A DNA stretch of 23,951 nt from CAZYFS01 sp964647465 (GCA_964647465.1 CAZYFS010000006.1:1-23951), one strand, 5' to 3'. Positions 1-7,969 are shown, counted from the first letter of the stretch. A program made the numbers and translations. Notes: generated by a model not told the origin, from the sequence alone.

Positions 1-70
1 CTGCTGCTAAAACAGCCAAAATAGCGATAACTATTAATAGTTCCAATAAAGTAAAACCTTTATTATTCAT
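1..70 (-). CDS. Type IV prepilin, N-terminal fragment (runs off the left edge)
   Basis: The minus strand from the ATG at 70-68 reads MNNKGFTLLELLIVIAILAV and continues open to the window edge. This is a textbook class III prepilin start: a short basic leader ending in Gly5, the Phe at +1, the Glu at +5 of the mature protein, and a hydrophobic helix. The product would be cleaved and N-methylated by prepilin peptidase and assembled in a type IV pilus or pseudopilus. It lies 12 bases downstream of the response regulator gene and may share its transcript. Only about 23 codons are visible, so major and minor pilin cannot be told apart. Confidence 0.88.
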   Translation of the reverse strand, partial: MNNKGFTLLELLIVIAILAVLAA

Positions 71-82
71 AATTCATTTAAG

Positions 83-481
83 TTATTTGCTTGTATTCGA
101 CCTTTGTAAAATCTCTTTCGCTTTCTTTACCACTTGAAAAATTGAAGTATTGGTTTTCACAAAATAATCTTCTGCCCCCAATTTTTCTCCCTTCTTTTGC
201 TCTTCCGTTTGAGAAAGATTAGTCAAAATTAGAACCGGAATGTTTTTCGTCTGCGGATTTTCCTTTATTATTTTCAAAACCTCAAAGCCACTTTTCCCGG
301 GGAGCATAATATCGAGCAAAATCAAATCTGGTTCTTCTGCTTGTATTTTTTCTAATCCCTCGTCGCCATTTGAAGCTGTCGATACTTCCATTCCCTCAAA
401 TTGGAATTTGCTGACATAGATTCTGTTTATCTGGAGATTATCTTCAATGACTAGAATTTTCTTTTTTGATTTTTCCGACAT
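83..481 (-). CDS. Single-domain response regulator (REC)
   Basis: The protein of 132 residues is a receiver domain and nothing else. The acidic pair is IEDN near residues 13-15, the phospho-acceptor is the Asp in LLDIMLPG at about residue 57, the switch Thr is in LTN and the conserved Lys is in YFVK near residue 109. There is no DNA-binding output domain, so it probably signals by protein contact, as CheY- or PilG/PilH-like regulators do. It follows the histidine kinase gene by 10 bases, which makes a cognate pair likely. An upstream in-frame GTG (484) is possible, but the adjacent ATG at 481 is preferred. That this pair controls the pilus genes is an inference from position only. Confidence 0.9.
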   Translation of the reverse strand: MSEKSKKKILVIEDNLQINRIYVSKFQFEGMEVSTASNGDEGLEKIQAEEPDLILLDIMLPGKSGFEVLKIIKENPQTKNIPVLILTNLSQTEEQKKGEKLGAEDYFVKTNTSIFQVVKKAKEILQRSNTSK

Positions 482-491
482 CACAACGCCA

Positions 492-1943
492 TTATTTTTT
501 AGAAAAGTAAATAGGGAAGCTAATGTAGAAAACGCTCCCTAAATTAAGTCCACCTGAATGGAACCAAATCTTTCCTCCGGGCATTTTCTCAACAAAAATC
601 TTGGCAATATATAAACCCAAGCCAGATCCTTTGAACAGTTTTTGTTTAGCGTTATCAGCTCGAAAGAATTTATAAAATATTTTTGATTGTGCTTTTGCTG
701 TAATCCCAATCCCGTCGTCTTGACAAGAAAAGACTATTTCCTCTTTTTCTTTTTTTAGGGAAACAACAACTCGCCCCTTTACTTTACCATAACAAATTGC
801 ATTTTCAATAATATTCTGAATAGCTTGATTGATCTTCAGCCGATCGATATTAACAAGAGGAAGATTTTCTTCAAATTGAGTAATCAGCTTGATGTTGCGA
901 CTTTTTGCTAAAGGTTGCAACCCATCAATAATTTCCTGAACCATTTTCTTGATTTGAGTGGGCGTTAATTTAAGAGAAAGTTTCCCGTTAGCAATATCAG
1001 ATACATTTAAAAGATTATTGAATAAATCAATCATCTTCGCGGTACTTTGATAGATATCCCCCAGAGAAGTTTTCTGAATTTCTGTTAGGTCCTTGCTTTT
1101 ATTCTCCAAAAGTAATTCTGTGTTCCATTTAATCGAAGTAATTGGTTCTTGTAATTGATGAGAGAGAATGAAAACAAACTCTGCCCGCATCCGCTCAACC
1201 TCTCTTCTTGCCGTAACATCACTAAAGACAAAAACTAAATTATCAACACCTTCTTTTCTTCCCAAAAGAGGGAAAATCGTTCCCTCAATCGCTATTTCTT
1301 CTTTCGAGGGAAGTTGGAGGAAACAATTTTCCGGAAGATTAATATTTTTCCTGGCTTGGATTGTTTTGTTTATCCAGCTCTTTAAATCAAAAGAATCTTC
1401 TTCTTTTCCCTTTATTGATAAGATTTCCTGATAGTTTTTTCCCCGATATGGTTTCGTTGATTGGCCGGTCATTCTCTTGGCAGCAATGTTCATTAAAACA
1501 ATCTTTCCCCGTTGATCGAGAACAATAACTCCGTTCTGCATATTTTTAATAATTGTTTCTGTTTTTTCTTTTTCTTTTTTTAGTTTTCTAAAACTATCTC
1601 CGAGCGTAATTTTCATTTGCTCTAGATCCTCAATGAGCGTTCCTAGCTCATCTTTACGCTTTGATTTAATTTCTGTTTGAAAATCACCATAAGCAATGCG
1701 ATGGCTAAATTGACTTATTTTTTCAATAAGGCGAATAATTTTGATACTTTCTAAGATAGCAAAAAGCGATATAAAAAAAGTAACTAATAAGATCCCTCCG
1801 AAAACCATGTAAATTGTTCCGACATAGCTTTTCTGGATTAACTCGGGAAAGCTATAAAGAAAAAAGAAAAAAAGGGCAGAAAGAGAAACTTCTATAAAAA
1901 CTACTATCCAAAAAAGACGGGAAAATTTAATTTTTAGTTTCAT
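492..1943 (-). CDS. Membrane sensor histidine kinase (HAMP-PAS-HisKA-HATPase)
   Basis: The protein has 483 residues. Two hydrophobic segments (about 10-30 and 42-64) flank a very short outer loop, followed by a HAMP-like linker (about 65-125), a PAS domain (about 130-250), a HisKA helix pair with the phospho-accepting His262 in SHQLQEP, and a HATPase domain. The N box is QNIIENA (376-382), the G1 box DDGIGI (409-414) and the G2 box GSGLGLYIAK (439-448). The H-box is unusual: the common H-E/D-x-R-x-P or HQLRTP pattern appears as HQLQEP, with Gln where Arg is common. The tiny external loop suggests that it senses membrane or cytoplasmic signals, possibly through PAS. Its start overlaps the upstream small membrane protein gene by 17 bases, so translation is probably coupled. 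Confidence 0.92.
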   Translation of the reverse strand: MKLKIKFSRLFWIVVFIEVSLSALFFFFLYSFPELIQKSYVGTIYMVFGGILLVTFFISLFAILESIKIIRLIEKISQFSHRIAYGDFQTEIKSKRKDELGTLIEDLEQMKITLGDSFRKLKKEKEKTETIIKNMQNGVIVLDQRGKIVLMNIAAKRMTGQSTKPYRGKNYQEILSIKGKEEDSFDLKSWINKTIQARKNINLPENCFLQLPSKEEIAIEGTIFPLLGRKEGVDNLVFVFSDVTARREVERMRAEFVFILSHQLQEPITSIKWNTELLLENKSKDLTEIQKTSLGDIYQSTAKMIDLFNNLLNVSDIANGKLSLKLTPTQIKKMVQEIIDGLQPLAKSRNIKLITQFEENLPLVNIDRLKINQAIQNIIENAICYGKVKGRVVVSLKKEKEEIVFSCQDDGIGITAKAQSKIFYKFFRADNAKQKLFKGSGLGLYIAKIFVEKMPGGKIWFHSGGLNLGSVFYISFPIYFSKK

Positions 1944-2223
1944 CGCCTGTTTTAATTAATAAAGATTCTGTTTCAATCCCCCAATAAGAAGCAATCGTTT
2001 CTAGCTCCGACAGATGAAACAATTCTGTTTGTCCAGAAGAAGAGTTAATCTCCCTAAAAAGCGATTGGTTTAAAGCTCGAATAGAAAAAGAAAAGAGCAA
2101 GCTCAATATTCCTATCGAGAAAAGAACGATTAAAATTCTTCCTCCAGAAAGCAAAATTATTCGCCAACCAATAGATTTTGTTTTTTCTTTTAATTCAGAA
2201 AAAATCCTTGTTGTTTTAATCAT
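1927..2223 (-). CDS. Small single-pass membrane protein in the pilus operon
   Basis: I do not recognise a family for this protein of 98 residues. It has a basic N-terminal segment (about 1-20), one strong hydrophobic helix (about 22-49) and a polar C-terminal half that ends near KTGDETKN. Its ATG overlaps the TGA stop of the pilO-like gene (ATGA), and its own 3' end overlaps the histidine kinase start by 17 bases, so it is embedded in the operon. By position it could be a periplasmic alignment-complex partner, taking the place of PilP, or an accessory to the kinase. It lacks the lipobox of PilP. The assignment to the pilus machinery rests on context only. Confidence 0.75.
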   Translation of the reverse strand: MIKTTRIFSELKEKTKSIGWRIILLSGGRILIVLFSIGILSLLFSFSIRALNQSLFREINSSSGQTELFHLSELETIASYWGIETESLLIKTGDETKN

Positions 2224-2801
2224 GGTTTTTGATAGATTTCCTCTTTATCTTTTTTCGAAAACAGAAAAAAACGATGAAGCATCGTCCCTTCTTCGTTATC
2301 CCCAGAAGGAATGGAAATATCTACCTCTTCTATTTTAAGAAATGCCGGAAGTTCTTCAAATCTCTTGCTATAATCTAAAAAGCTTTTCATATTGCCTCGC
2401 AAGGAAATTTGATATTTTAAAGATTGTATTTGTTCGTTAATCTGCTTTTCTTCAATCATGTCGATTCTAACAACATTATTGGTTTGTTTGGCAACTGTTT
2501 CTATGCTTGACAAAACATCAATAACTTCTTTTGTCGTTAGCGAAAAAGAATTAACTTGAGAAAAATAAGGTTGCGCTTCCTTATACTCTAGTCGTAATTG
2601 AGCAATTCTTTCGTTTTCGTTCTGGATACCTTCTAGGGAAAACTTCTTCGCTTCCACTCTCTGACTAGTTAATTTAATTTGATGAATAAAGAAGAAAGAT
2701 AGACAAATTAAAAATATTAAAAACAATCCAGAAAGACTAATTTGGATTAAAAATCTTTTTCGGTAATTGAATTTTCGCGAAGAAAACAACATTGTTTTCA
2801 T
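2220..2801 (-). CDS. pilO: PilO-like type IV pilus inner-membrane alignment protein
   Basis: The protein of 193 residues has the PilO layout: a short cytoplasmic basic N-terminus, one transmembrane helix (about 19-43), a coiled-coil stretch rich in Glu, Lys and Gln (about 44-85), and a C-terminal alpha/beta periplasmic domain ending near LHRFFLFSKK. In known systems PilO pairs with PilN and links the cytoplasmic PilM to the secretin side. Its start codon overlaps the PilM-PilN stop (ATGA), the usual tight order M-N-O. Sequence conservation in PilO is low, so the call rests on topology plus gene order. Confidence 0.8.
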   Translation of the reverse strand: MKTMLFSSRKFNYRKRFLIQISLSGLFLIFLICLSFFFIHQIKLTSQRVEAKKFSLEGIQNENERIAQLRLEYKEAQPYFSQVNSFSLTTKEVIDVLSSIETVAKQTNNVVRIDMIEEKQINEQIQSLKYQISLRGNMKSFLDYSKRFEELPAFLKIEEVDISIPSGDNEEGTMLHRFFLFSKKDKEEIYQKP

Positions 2802-4204
2802 TTCAATTTAAAATTTATAGTGAAAGCTAAATGCTCCTCTCGAACAAGAAATTTTAGTGGCAACTCAACTTCGGAAAAAAGATTGGAACTGACTAACCCC
2901 TCTTTAAACTTCAGTAACTGGGTTCTAGTATCAGCCTTCCCTTCCAAAAGAATACTTCTCTCCGGAAGCGCCCGAAGACGATTAAAGACAATCCCGGGAA
3001 TCTTTTTGCTTTCTAGTTCTCTTAAAAGCTCTGAAATTAAGGATATCGATTGTTGCTCGATCGAGGAATGCATTAAGTCGACATTTTCGTTAAACTGAAT
3101 CATTTCTTGTTGCATTTTTTCCACTTCCGGACTAAGAGAGATGTAATGAGATTGATCTAATTTAATTCCTAAGCTCTGATCAACATCGGCAATAAATTTA
3201 TAAGTTCCTCCCAGAAGCAATAAAATGATGATGCCCATTCCCAGCACCCAAAGACTAACAAAATCCAAAAAAGAGACAGTAAGTTGATTATCGTATTCTT
3301 TCTCTGTTCCTACTGGCAATAAGCTTATATCAGTATCTCCTTTTCGAGGAATCAGTCCACGTAATCCTGCCCCCAAGAGAACTAAAGATTTCAATTTTAA
3401 AAGTTGCTTTGGCTTTAAATGATTATCCTTGAGAAAAACATCTATTTTGTCTTGCATTGAATTGGAAACTTTTTTCTCTGGAGTTATTTCTAAGATAACA
3501 ACTGGCCAAGATAATTTTTCTGCCAAATAACTTTTAATGGAATCAAGTTTTGATTGGCTGCTAATTAGATAAACCTTGCTAATTTTTAGATTATTCTTTC
3601 GAGAATCTGTTTGATAAAAATTCGCGACTTTCCATATCTCTTGTCGCAAAAACTCTTTTTTTGCTTTTTGATCGATCGGCCAAACAACCGCATGGATAAA
3701 ACGAGGGCTACCCTGCTCAGAAACAATTAGATCGGCCCCTTCTTCGTTGATTAAAGCCAAGATTGACAAATCTCCATCAATCTTGCCGACTGCTCGACAT
3801 AAGCTCAAGGCATGAGATTCAAGGGCCAGGGGAATAAATCCCGTTCCCACAATTGCCCGCAGATAAGCATCTGTAGTAAATCTCTTAACCGAAGATAGAA
3901 ATGTTGCTTGTCCTTTCTCTCTAGAAGAACCGGCTCTTTGCCAATCAAAATAAACGCCATCTTTAGGCTGAGGAAGAGAAAAATTAATAGAAAGATTCAT
4001 GCTCTCTTCCAGTTGATCTTGGTTCAAATATTTTGGAAACTGGAACAACTGACTATAAATTTTACTAGAAGGAATCGAAACAATGATCGGNNNNNNNNNN
4101 NNNNNNNNNNNNNNNNNNNNNNNNNNNNNNNNNNNNNNNNNNNNNNNNNNNNNNNNNNNNNNNNNNNNNNNNNNNNNNNNNNNNNNNNNNTTTCGAAGAT
4201 TCAT
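2798..4204 (-). CDS. PilM-PilN fusion protein (interrupted by an assembly gap)
   Basis: The first part (bases about 4090 to 3290) resembles PilM, the actin-like cytoplasmic ring protein: IIVSIPSSKIYSQLFQFP, then an ATPase-fold core with LESHALSLCRAV and an acidic ILALINEEGADLIV strand. A transmembrane helix follows (bases about 3270-3200), then a PilN-like tail with a coiled coil (SPEVEKMQQEMIQFNENVD) and an alpha/beta domain ending in FTINFKLK. PilM and PilN are normally separate proteins that bind each other through the PilN N-terminal peptide, so here they appear joined. Codons 5 to about 38 are N. Homologous PilM proteins reach the IPSSK-like strand near residue 85-95, so the gap is probably longer than 100 bases and the true length exceeds 468. 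Confidence 0.8.
   Translation of the reverse strand: MNLRXXXXXXXXXXXXXXXXXXXXXXXXXXXXXXXXXXPIIVSIPSSKIYSQLFQFPKYLNQDQLEESMNLSINFSLPQPKDGVYFDWQRAGSSREKGQATFLSSVKRFTTDAYLRAIVGTGFIPLALESHALSLCRAVGKIDGDLSILALINEEGADLIVSEQGSPRFIHAVVWPIDQKAKKEFLRQEIWKVANFYQTDSRKNNLKISKVYLISSQSKLDSIKSYLAEKLSWPVVILEITPEKKVSNSMQDKIDVFLKDNHLKPKQLLKLKSLVLLGAGLRGLIPRKGDTDISLLPVGTEKEYDNQLTVSFLDFVSLWVLGMGIIILLLLGGTYKFIADVDQSLGIKLDQSHYISLSPEVEKMQQEMIQFNENVDLMHSSIEQQSISLISELLRELESKKIPGIVFNRLRALPERSILLEGKADTRTQLLKFKEGLVSSNLFSEVELPLKFLVREEHLAFTINFKLK
4091..4190. other. Assembly gap (100 N)
   Basis: Exactly 100 unknown bases inside the 5' end of the PilM-PilN gene. The round number matches a scaffolding placeholder, so the true distance is unknown. 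Confidence 0.99.
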
Positions 4205-4207
4205 ATC

Positions 4208-4636
4208 TTATTCAGTTGTTTTACCCCAATTATAAGAAGTGATTTTCCCATTATCGTCGAGACCAATAATTAAACGAAGACTGTTGTACTGATTTTTCAA
4301 AGAAGAATTAGAACTAATTGTTTTTTCTTGATTCCCGCCCCCCGTATTTTCGATACCTACCTCTAGATAGCTATTAATGCCTACTTCTCCCAGCCCTTTC
4401 GTTGTTGTCTTATCACGAGCTATTTTTAATAAAGCATCTTGATTGCCGGACTCCGATAAATAAAAAGACTCAGTGCTTTCCGAACCAGTTTGGCTAGTAG
4501 TCGTTCGCAAAATAGCCATTCCCCCGATAGACAAAGAAATTATGGTAATAACCAGACTCAGGACCATCATTGTCGCCAAGGCAATTGCTCCTTTTTCTCT
4601 GTCTGTCTCCAAAAAAGAGACATTTAATTTCATCAT
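4208..4636 (-). CDS. PilX-like pilus assembly protein
   Basis: The protein of 142 residues begins with a basic leader containing EKGAIALATMMVLSLVIT, a Gly followed by a long hydrophobic helix (about 16-45), then TTTSQTGSESTESFYLSESG. The pattern E-K-G / hydrophobic helix / A- or T-rich helix / FYLSESG-x-(Q/E)-DALL is typical of PilX N-terminal-domain proteins, which are minor pilin-like components lacking the Glu at +5. The stop lies three bases before the PilM-PilN start, making it the first gene of the pilXMNO transcript. GGGAG lies just upstream of a doubled ATG, and either ATG (4636 or 4633) may be used. A preceding extended -10 promoter supports a transcription start here. Confidence 0.78.
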   Translation of the reverse strand: MMKLNVSFLETDREKGAIALATMMVLSLVITIISLSIGGMAILRTTTSQTGSESTESFYLSESGNQDALLKIARDKTTTKGLGEVGINSYLEVGIENTGGGNQEKTISSNSSLKNQYNSLRLIIGLDDNGKITSYNWGKTTE

Positions 4637-4662
4637 TCTCCCAAAAGATAACTTATTGCTTC

Positions 4663-4671
4663 AGTATAACA
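4663..4671 (-). promoter_or_regulatory. Extended -10 promoter before the pilX-pilMN-pilO genes
   Basis: The minus strand reads TGTTATACT, a TGn extended -10 with TATACT, 27 bases before the first ATG at 4636. No good -35 is visible at 17 bases (TTTTTG), as is common for extended -10 promoters. It lies between the minor prepilin and the pilX-like gene. Confidence 0.5.
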
Positions 4672-4704
4672 TAACCTTTTCCTAGCAAAAAGAAAAATTA
4701 ATAC

Positions 4705-5181
4705 TTACCAACTTTTCCGCAAGCTCACCGTAGTTTGAATTTGAGTTTGGATATCAGTATTAGCACAAAAAACAATTTTAAATTTAACTTGAACAGTATC
4801 AGTTGAAATTAGACTAAAAACCTTTTCTCCGTCCCAAGGAGAAATAGTCACATTACTGTTGGTTATATCAACCGAAGAAGCTTCTCCAATCTTCTTCTGT
4901 AAAACACCCTCGGAGATAGAGTAAGTGGTTGTTACTTCGCCAATAGTTAAATTAAGGACATCGGCCGGATAAGTTCCCGTAACGGCAGAAGCCTCTTTAA
5001 TTGATTTTTCTATTTTGACAGTCGCTAACGTCAAACTTTGAGCAATTTCTTTTTCTCCTTTTATTCTTTGTTGACTAGCAACAATTAAGCTAATGCTTTC
5101 GCTAATAATAAAAAGGACGATAGCCGTAATTACTATATAGAGAAGAATTTCAACCAAGGTTGTCCCTTTTTGATTAGACAT
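4705..5181 (-). CDS. Minor prepilin (pseudopilin) with class III leader
   Basis: The protein of about 158 residues starts MSNQKGTTLVEILLYIVITA. The leader is cut after Gly6, giving a mature TTLVE start with Glu at +5, followed by a hydrophobic helix to about residue 32. The C-terminal globular part is beta-rich (VTTTYSISEGVLQKKIG) with one Cys, and the size fits a GspJ/PilW-like minor pilin. An in-frame TTG two codons upstream (5187) is a less likely start. It lies 9 to 15 bases after the large secreted protein gene, so the two are probably co-transcribed, and the secreted protein may be exported or displayed with this pilus. Confidence 0.85.
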   Translation of the reverse strand: MSNQKGTTLVEILLYIVITAIVLFIISESISLIVASQQRIKGEKEIAQSLTLATVKIEKSIKEASAVTGTYPADVLNLTIGEVTTTYSISEGVLQKKIGEASSVDITNSNVTISPWDGEKVFSLISTDTVQVKFKIVFCANTDIQTQIQTTVSLRKSW

Positions 5182-5196
5182 AAGCAAGAATAATTA

Positions 5197-6657
5197 TTAT
5201 GGCGCATAATTGACGATTATTTTTTCAATAGTCGGCGAAATATTTCGATCGACGTTATCCGGATACATCAAAAACTTTATTTTATAATAACGATGATTGT
5301 AGTGATTACCACAACAACCAATCTCCTGAGGTGCATCTGGATTGGGAGTGTAATAACTTCCCACAGTACAATCTGGCCCCAGGTAATTCCAAGGACCATC
5401 TGGATTACTAGAAGTCGCCAATTGCAGAAGAACACATTTATAATTAGGACCTGTACAATTAGCTTCCCCAATAAGCTCCGGTTGTGTTCCCTGCCACATT
5501 ATTGAATTGAAAGCTACTCCCTCGCCTGCATCAAAAACATCTAATTTAAGATTTTGTCCGGCAATTGGATATTCAGTAAAGGCCGCCAAAAAAGTTTCCC
5601 AAGCCCCTAGTCCAGTTCGCACAAAAGAAATCTCGCCGAGAACTCCGGCATCAAAAGGATTATCAGGAATATTATTATTGTCAACTTCAATTGTATAATT
5701 TTTATTGACTTGTTCAACCCCGATCAAATGATCAACTGAAATTGAACTAGTTTCTTGCCACTGACTCAAAAAACCATTTGCGAAATTAGCACTTGCTAAT
5801 TGCAAGCCAACTACTCCACCAACTGGTGTTAATTGAAGAACTTTATGAACGCTGCTTTTTAAGAAAAAAGGATAATTGCTCATAATACCCTGTACTTCAA
5901 AATTGGTCCCCGACACATCAATAGACTGACACCAAGCCCCCGAAGAAATATAGAGAGATGATACTCCTTCTAAGTCAATTTTGACATCATCAACAAATCG
6001 CACCACTGTCCCCTGTTCAGCGATAAGAAAGATTTCGGAAATTCCTCCACCAACTCGAAAAAAGGTTACTTCCGAACCTACTCCGGAATAAAAAGGACTT
6101 CCTTCGATATCATTTCCGTCCGCTTGGACACCATAATATTGATCTGGGTTAATTACCGCAATCACACTATCAACGGAAACAGAACTATTTTGAGTCCATT
6201 GAGAAAGATAACCACTGCTAAAATTACCGTTAGAAATAGAAAAACTAACCACATCATCCAAGGGAGTTAGCTGCAAAACATTATAACTATCAGTTTTTAA
6301 AAGAAAAACATTGTTCGCTAAAACGCTGTCTACATTAAGATCGGTATTAGTCACTGTCAAGGAATTACATATTGACCCCGAAGCAAGATAAAGAGTAATC
6401 CCTATTGCATCTAGATTTACAATGACATCATCAGTAAACTGAACCGCTGCTGAGCTTGCCTTGCTAATGCTAAAAAAATTAAAGCTCCCCAAAATTACTA
6501 TAATTAGCAAACTAACAACTGTTAAAAGTTTTTGTTTAGATCCTAAAACCCGCCAGTCAAATTTGCTAATTCGCCGACGCTTAAAACAACTAATAATTGT
6601 TTTTTTTATCCGCTCTTTGACCATCTTCAGTTTTTCGCTAACTAATTCTTGAAGCAT
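5197..6657 (-). CDS. Large secreted or anchored surface protein with two internal repeats
   Basis: The protein has 486 residues and no family I recognise. A basic cytoplasmic tail of about 40 residues precedes one hydrophobic segment (about 43-64) ending in SKASSA, which could be a signal-anchor or a cleaved signal. Two diverged repeats follow with a period of 147 residues: VQFTDDVIVNLDAIGITLYLASGS (split: VQFTDDVIVNLD at 72 and VRFVDDVKIDLE at 219), each with SLxV, VLQLTP, GFLSQW or GYLSQW, and a closing SEVTFFRVGGG or GEISFVRTGLG. The C-terminal part (about 362-486) is Cys-rich (about six Cys) with aromatic NHRYYKIKFL and ends in IEKIIVNYAP. It is directly upstream of a minor prepilin gene, suggesting a pilus-associated adhesin, which is an inference from context. 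Confidence 0.72.
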   Translation of the reverse strand: MLQELVSEKLKMVKERIKKTIISCFKRRRISKFDWRVLGSKQKLLTVVSLLIIVILGSFNFFSISKASSAAVQFTDDVIVNLDAIGITLYLASGSICNSLTVTNTDLNVDSVLANNVFLLKTDSYNVLQLTPLDDVVSFSISNGNFSSGYLSQWTQNSSVSVDSVIAVINPDQYYGVQADGNDIEGSPFYSGVGSEVTFFRVGGGISEIFLIAEQGTVVRFVDDVKIDLEGVSSLYISSGAWCQSIDVSGTNFEVQGIMSNYPFFLKSSVHKVLQLTPVGGVVGLQLASANFANGFLSQWQETSSISVDHLIGVEQVNKNYTIEVDNNNIPDNPFDAGVLGEISFVRTGLGAWETFLAAFTEYPIAGQNLKLDVFDAGEGVAFNSIMWQGTQPELIGEANCTGPNYKCVLLQLATSSNPDGPWNYLGPDCTVGSYYTPNPDAPQEIGCCGNHYNHRYYKIKFLMYPDNVDRNISPTIEKIIVNYAP

Positions 6658-6684
6658 AAATAAAATAAATACAACAGGTTAATT

Positions 6685-6945
6685 TTATTTCTTTATTATT
6701 TTCCAGTATCCACCCTTTGCCGGACCGACTCTTTTTAATAGATGTTTTTGTTTTAATTTTGGAATGTTATTTTCAATAGTAGTAGTTCCCAATTTTAATT
6801 GTTTTGCAATCTCCACTATTGAAATAATCTTATTAGAATCAATCAAACCAATTATTTTCCTTTGATTTTCACCCCACTTTTCATCTATCTTTCCCGACTA
6901 TTCTATTTGTGGTCTAAAAAATACAATCCTGAAAAATTCATCAGT
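6685..6945 (-). pseudogene. Broken 3' fragment of an AlbA_2-type regulator (winged-helix tail)
   Basis: Read on the minus strand from about 6945, this stretch encodes DEFFRIVFFRPQIE, an in-frame TAG where the intact paralogue at 8035-9378 has TGG (Trp), then a winged-helix tail ending in KRVGPAKGGYWKIIKK and a TAA at the same relative place. The tail is clearly diverged from the paralogue (for example IDSNKIISIVEIAKQLKLG in place of LKDSLITAKMLSKIVGIS), so this is an older relative, not a fresh copy. The N-terminal three quarters of the gene is missing and is replaced by the secreted-protein fragment at 6946-7119. Confidence 0.8.
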
Positions 6946-7119
6946 CGTTACCGGTATATAGTCGTCATCTTCAAAAATATACTCTCCAATGACGCATTTC
7001 TTGTTTGGAGCACATCGTTGATAAGAAACTGGGATAGCCGAAGCAATATTAGCTAGAAATAAACTTAACCCCGTAATAGTGATCATAACAATTTTAAGTA
7101 CAATCTTTTTTCTTGTCAT
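6898..7119 (-). CDS. Chimeric small ORF: signal peptide segment joined to a regulator fragment
   Basis: The ORF has 73 codons. It begins MTRKKIVLKIVMITITGLSL with a good Sec signal peptide (cleavage near ANIASA), followed by a Cys-containing segment (CAPNKKCVIGEYIFEDDD, two Cys six apart). Then, without a break, it runs into DEFFRIVFFRPQIE and a TAG. The last 14 residues match the AlbA_2 regulator at 8035-9378 exactly, so the ORF is a junction product at about 6942-6946. The first part looks like the N-terminus of a longer secreted protein that has lost its remainder. An in-frame TTG at 7131 is a weaker start. It lies 16 bases after the Bro-N stop. Whether it is expressed or functional is doubtful. 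Confidence 0.5.
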   Translation of the reverse strand: MTRKKIVLKIVMITITGLSLFLANIASAIPVSYQRCAPNKKCVIGEYIFEDDDYIPVTTDEFFRIVFFRPQIE

Positions 7120-7135
7120 AAAAATGTCCAATTTA

Positions 7136-7969
7136 TTATTTTAATCTTTTTTTATTTTCTACCCCTTGTAAATAATTATTTTTATTTGAAACTTTTTTAC
7201 CACTTTTTTTCTCTAAATCTTTTCGAGCTTTACCGGCCACTCTTCCGCCCTTTTTAGCTACGATTTTATTCTTATTAAAACCTTGAGCGTCTTTATTACG
7301 TGCAATTTCTGTTGTTGACGCCTCGCCCAACATAGTAAAGATTAACTCTAAATCATTCATGTGGTCGCGGAAATTTTCTCTTTTTAACTTTTTGAACTTT
7401 TTATATTCGTTTGGAGTCATGCCAAAGGTGGCTCTAGAAATTTCCGCCGTCAAGATGGCATATTCTTTTTGTTCTTTAACTCCTCTCTTCTGCCATTCAT
7501 CGGTTAATGTATCTCTAACCGCAATACCACGCATTCTTTTTCCAATCCAACTATCACTATATCCTTTGATTTTATATAACATCCTTGTTCTTTTAGTTGC
7601 CAATTCGGGATCTTCTATTTCTCTTACTCTTTCATAGCCTACTCTTGCCAGCCACCTTTTAAATGGTTCGGCCTTAGGAGAAGGGATTGACTGAATAATG
7701 CGAAAAATTCCTTCCGTATTGGCGCAATTCATTCTTTGTTTACCTCCAGTTGTTTTCATTTCAAGGGTAAGTACAATTTGTACCCACCCTTTATTCAACT
7801 CATTATCTCGCTGTTTCATTCTCTGTATATATTGTTTAGGATCAGTAGAGTTAATTAATGCCAAAACAACATCTTCAACGGAAAACCACCATTCATTATT
7901 ATGAATAACTTTTCTGATTTCCTTTTTTTGGAAAATAGCAATTCTTGTAGTAATAATTTCTTTATTCAT
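7136..7969 (-). CDS. Bro-N domain protein (phage antirepressor-like), copy 1
   Basis: The protein has 277 residues. The N-terminal Bro-N-like domain (about 10-115) contains IRKVIHNNEWWFSVEDVVLA, then GGKQRMNCANTEGIFRIIQS and SIPSPKAEPFKRWLARVG, the usual core of BRO/antirepressor proteins, which are DNA-binding regulators common in phages and mobile islands. The second half (about 116-277) is helical and basic and ends in a Lys/Arg-rich tail (KKGGRVAGKARKDLEKKSGK) that could bind nucleic acid. A paralogue of the same length lies at 16649-17482, so the pair brackets the accessory region. The start MNKEIITT is supported by alignment with the paralogue. The target it regulates is unknown. Confidence 0.82.
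   Translation of the reverse strand: MNKEIITTRIAIFQKKEIRKVIHNNEWWFSVEDVVLALINSTDPKQYIQRMKQRDNELNKGWVQIVLTLEMKTTGGKQRMNCANTEGIFRIIQSIPSPKAEPFKRWLARVGYERVREIEDPELATKRTRMLYKIKGYSDSWIGKRMRGIAVRDTLTDEWQKRGVKEQKEYAILTAEISRATFGMTPNEYKKFKKLKRENFRDHMNDLELIFTMLGEASTTEIARNKDAQGFNKNKIVAKKGGRVAGKARKDLEKKSGKKVSNKNNYLQGVENKKRLK

Noticed and set aside
5197..5470. Second variable repeat in the other surface protein
   Set aside because: Its 3' end shows no similarity to the TR at base level.
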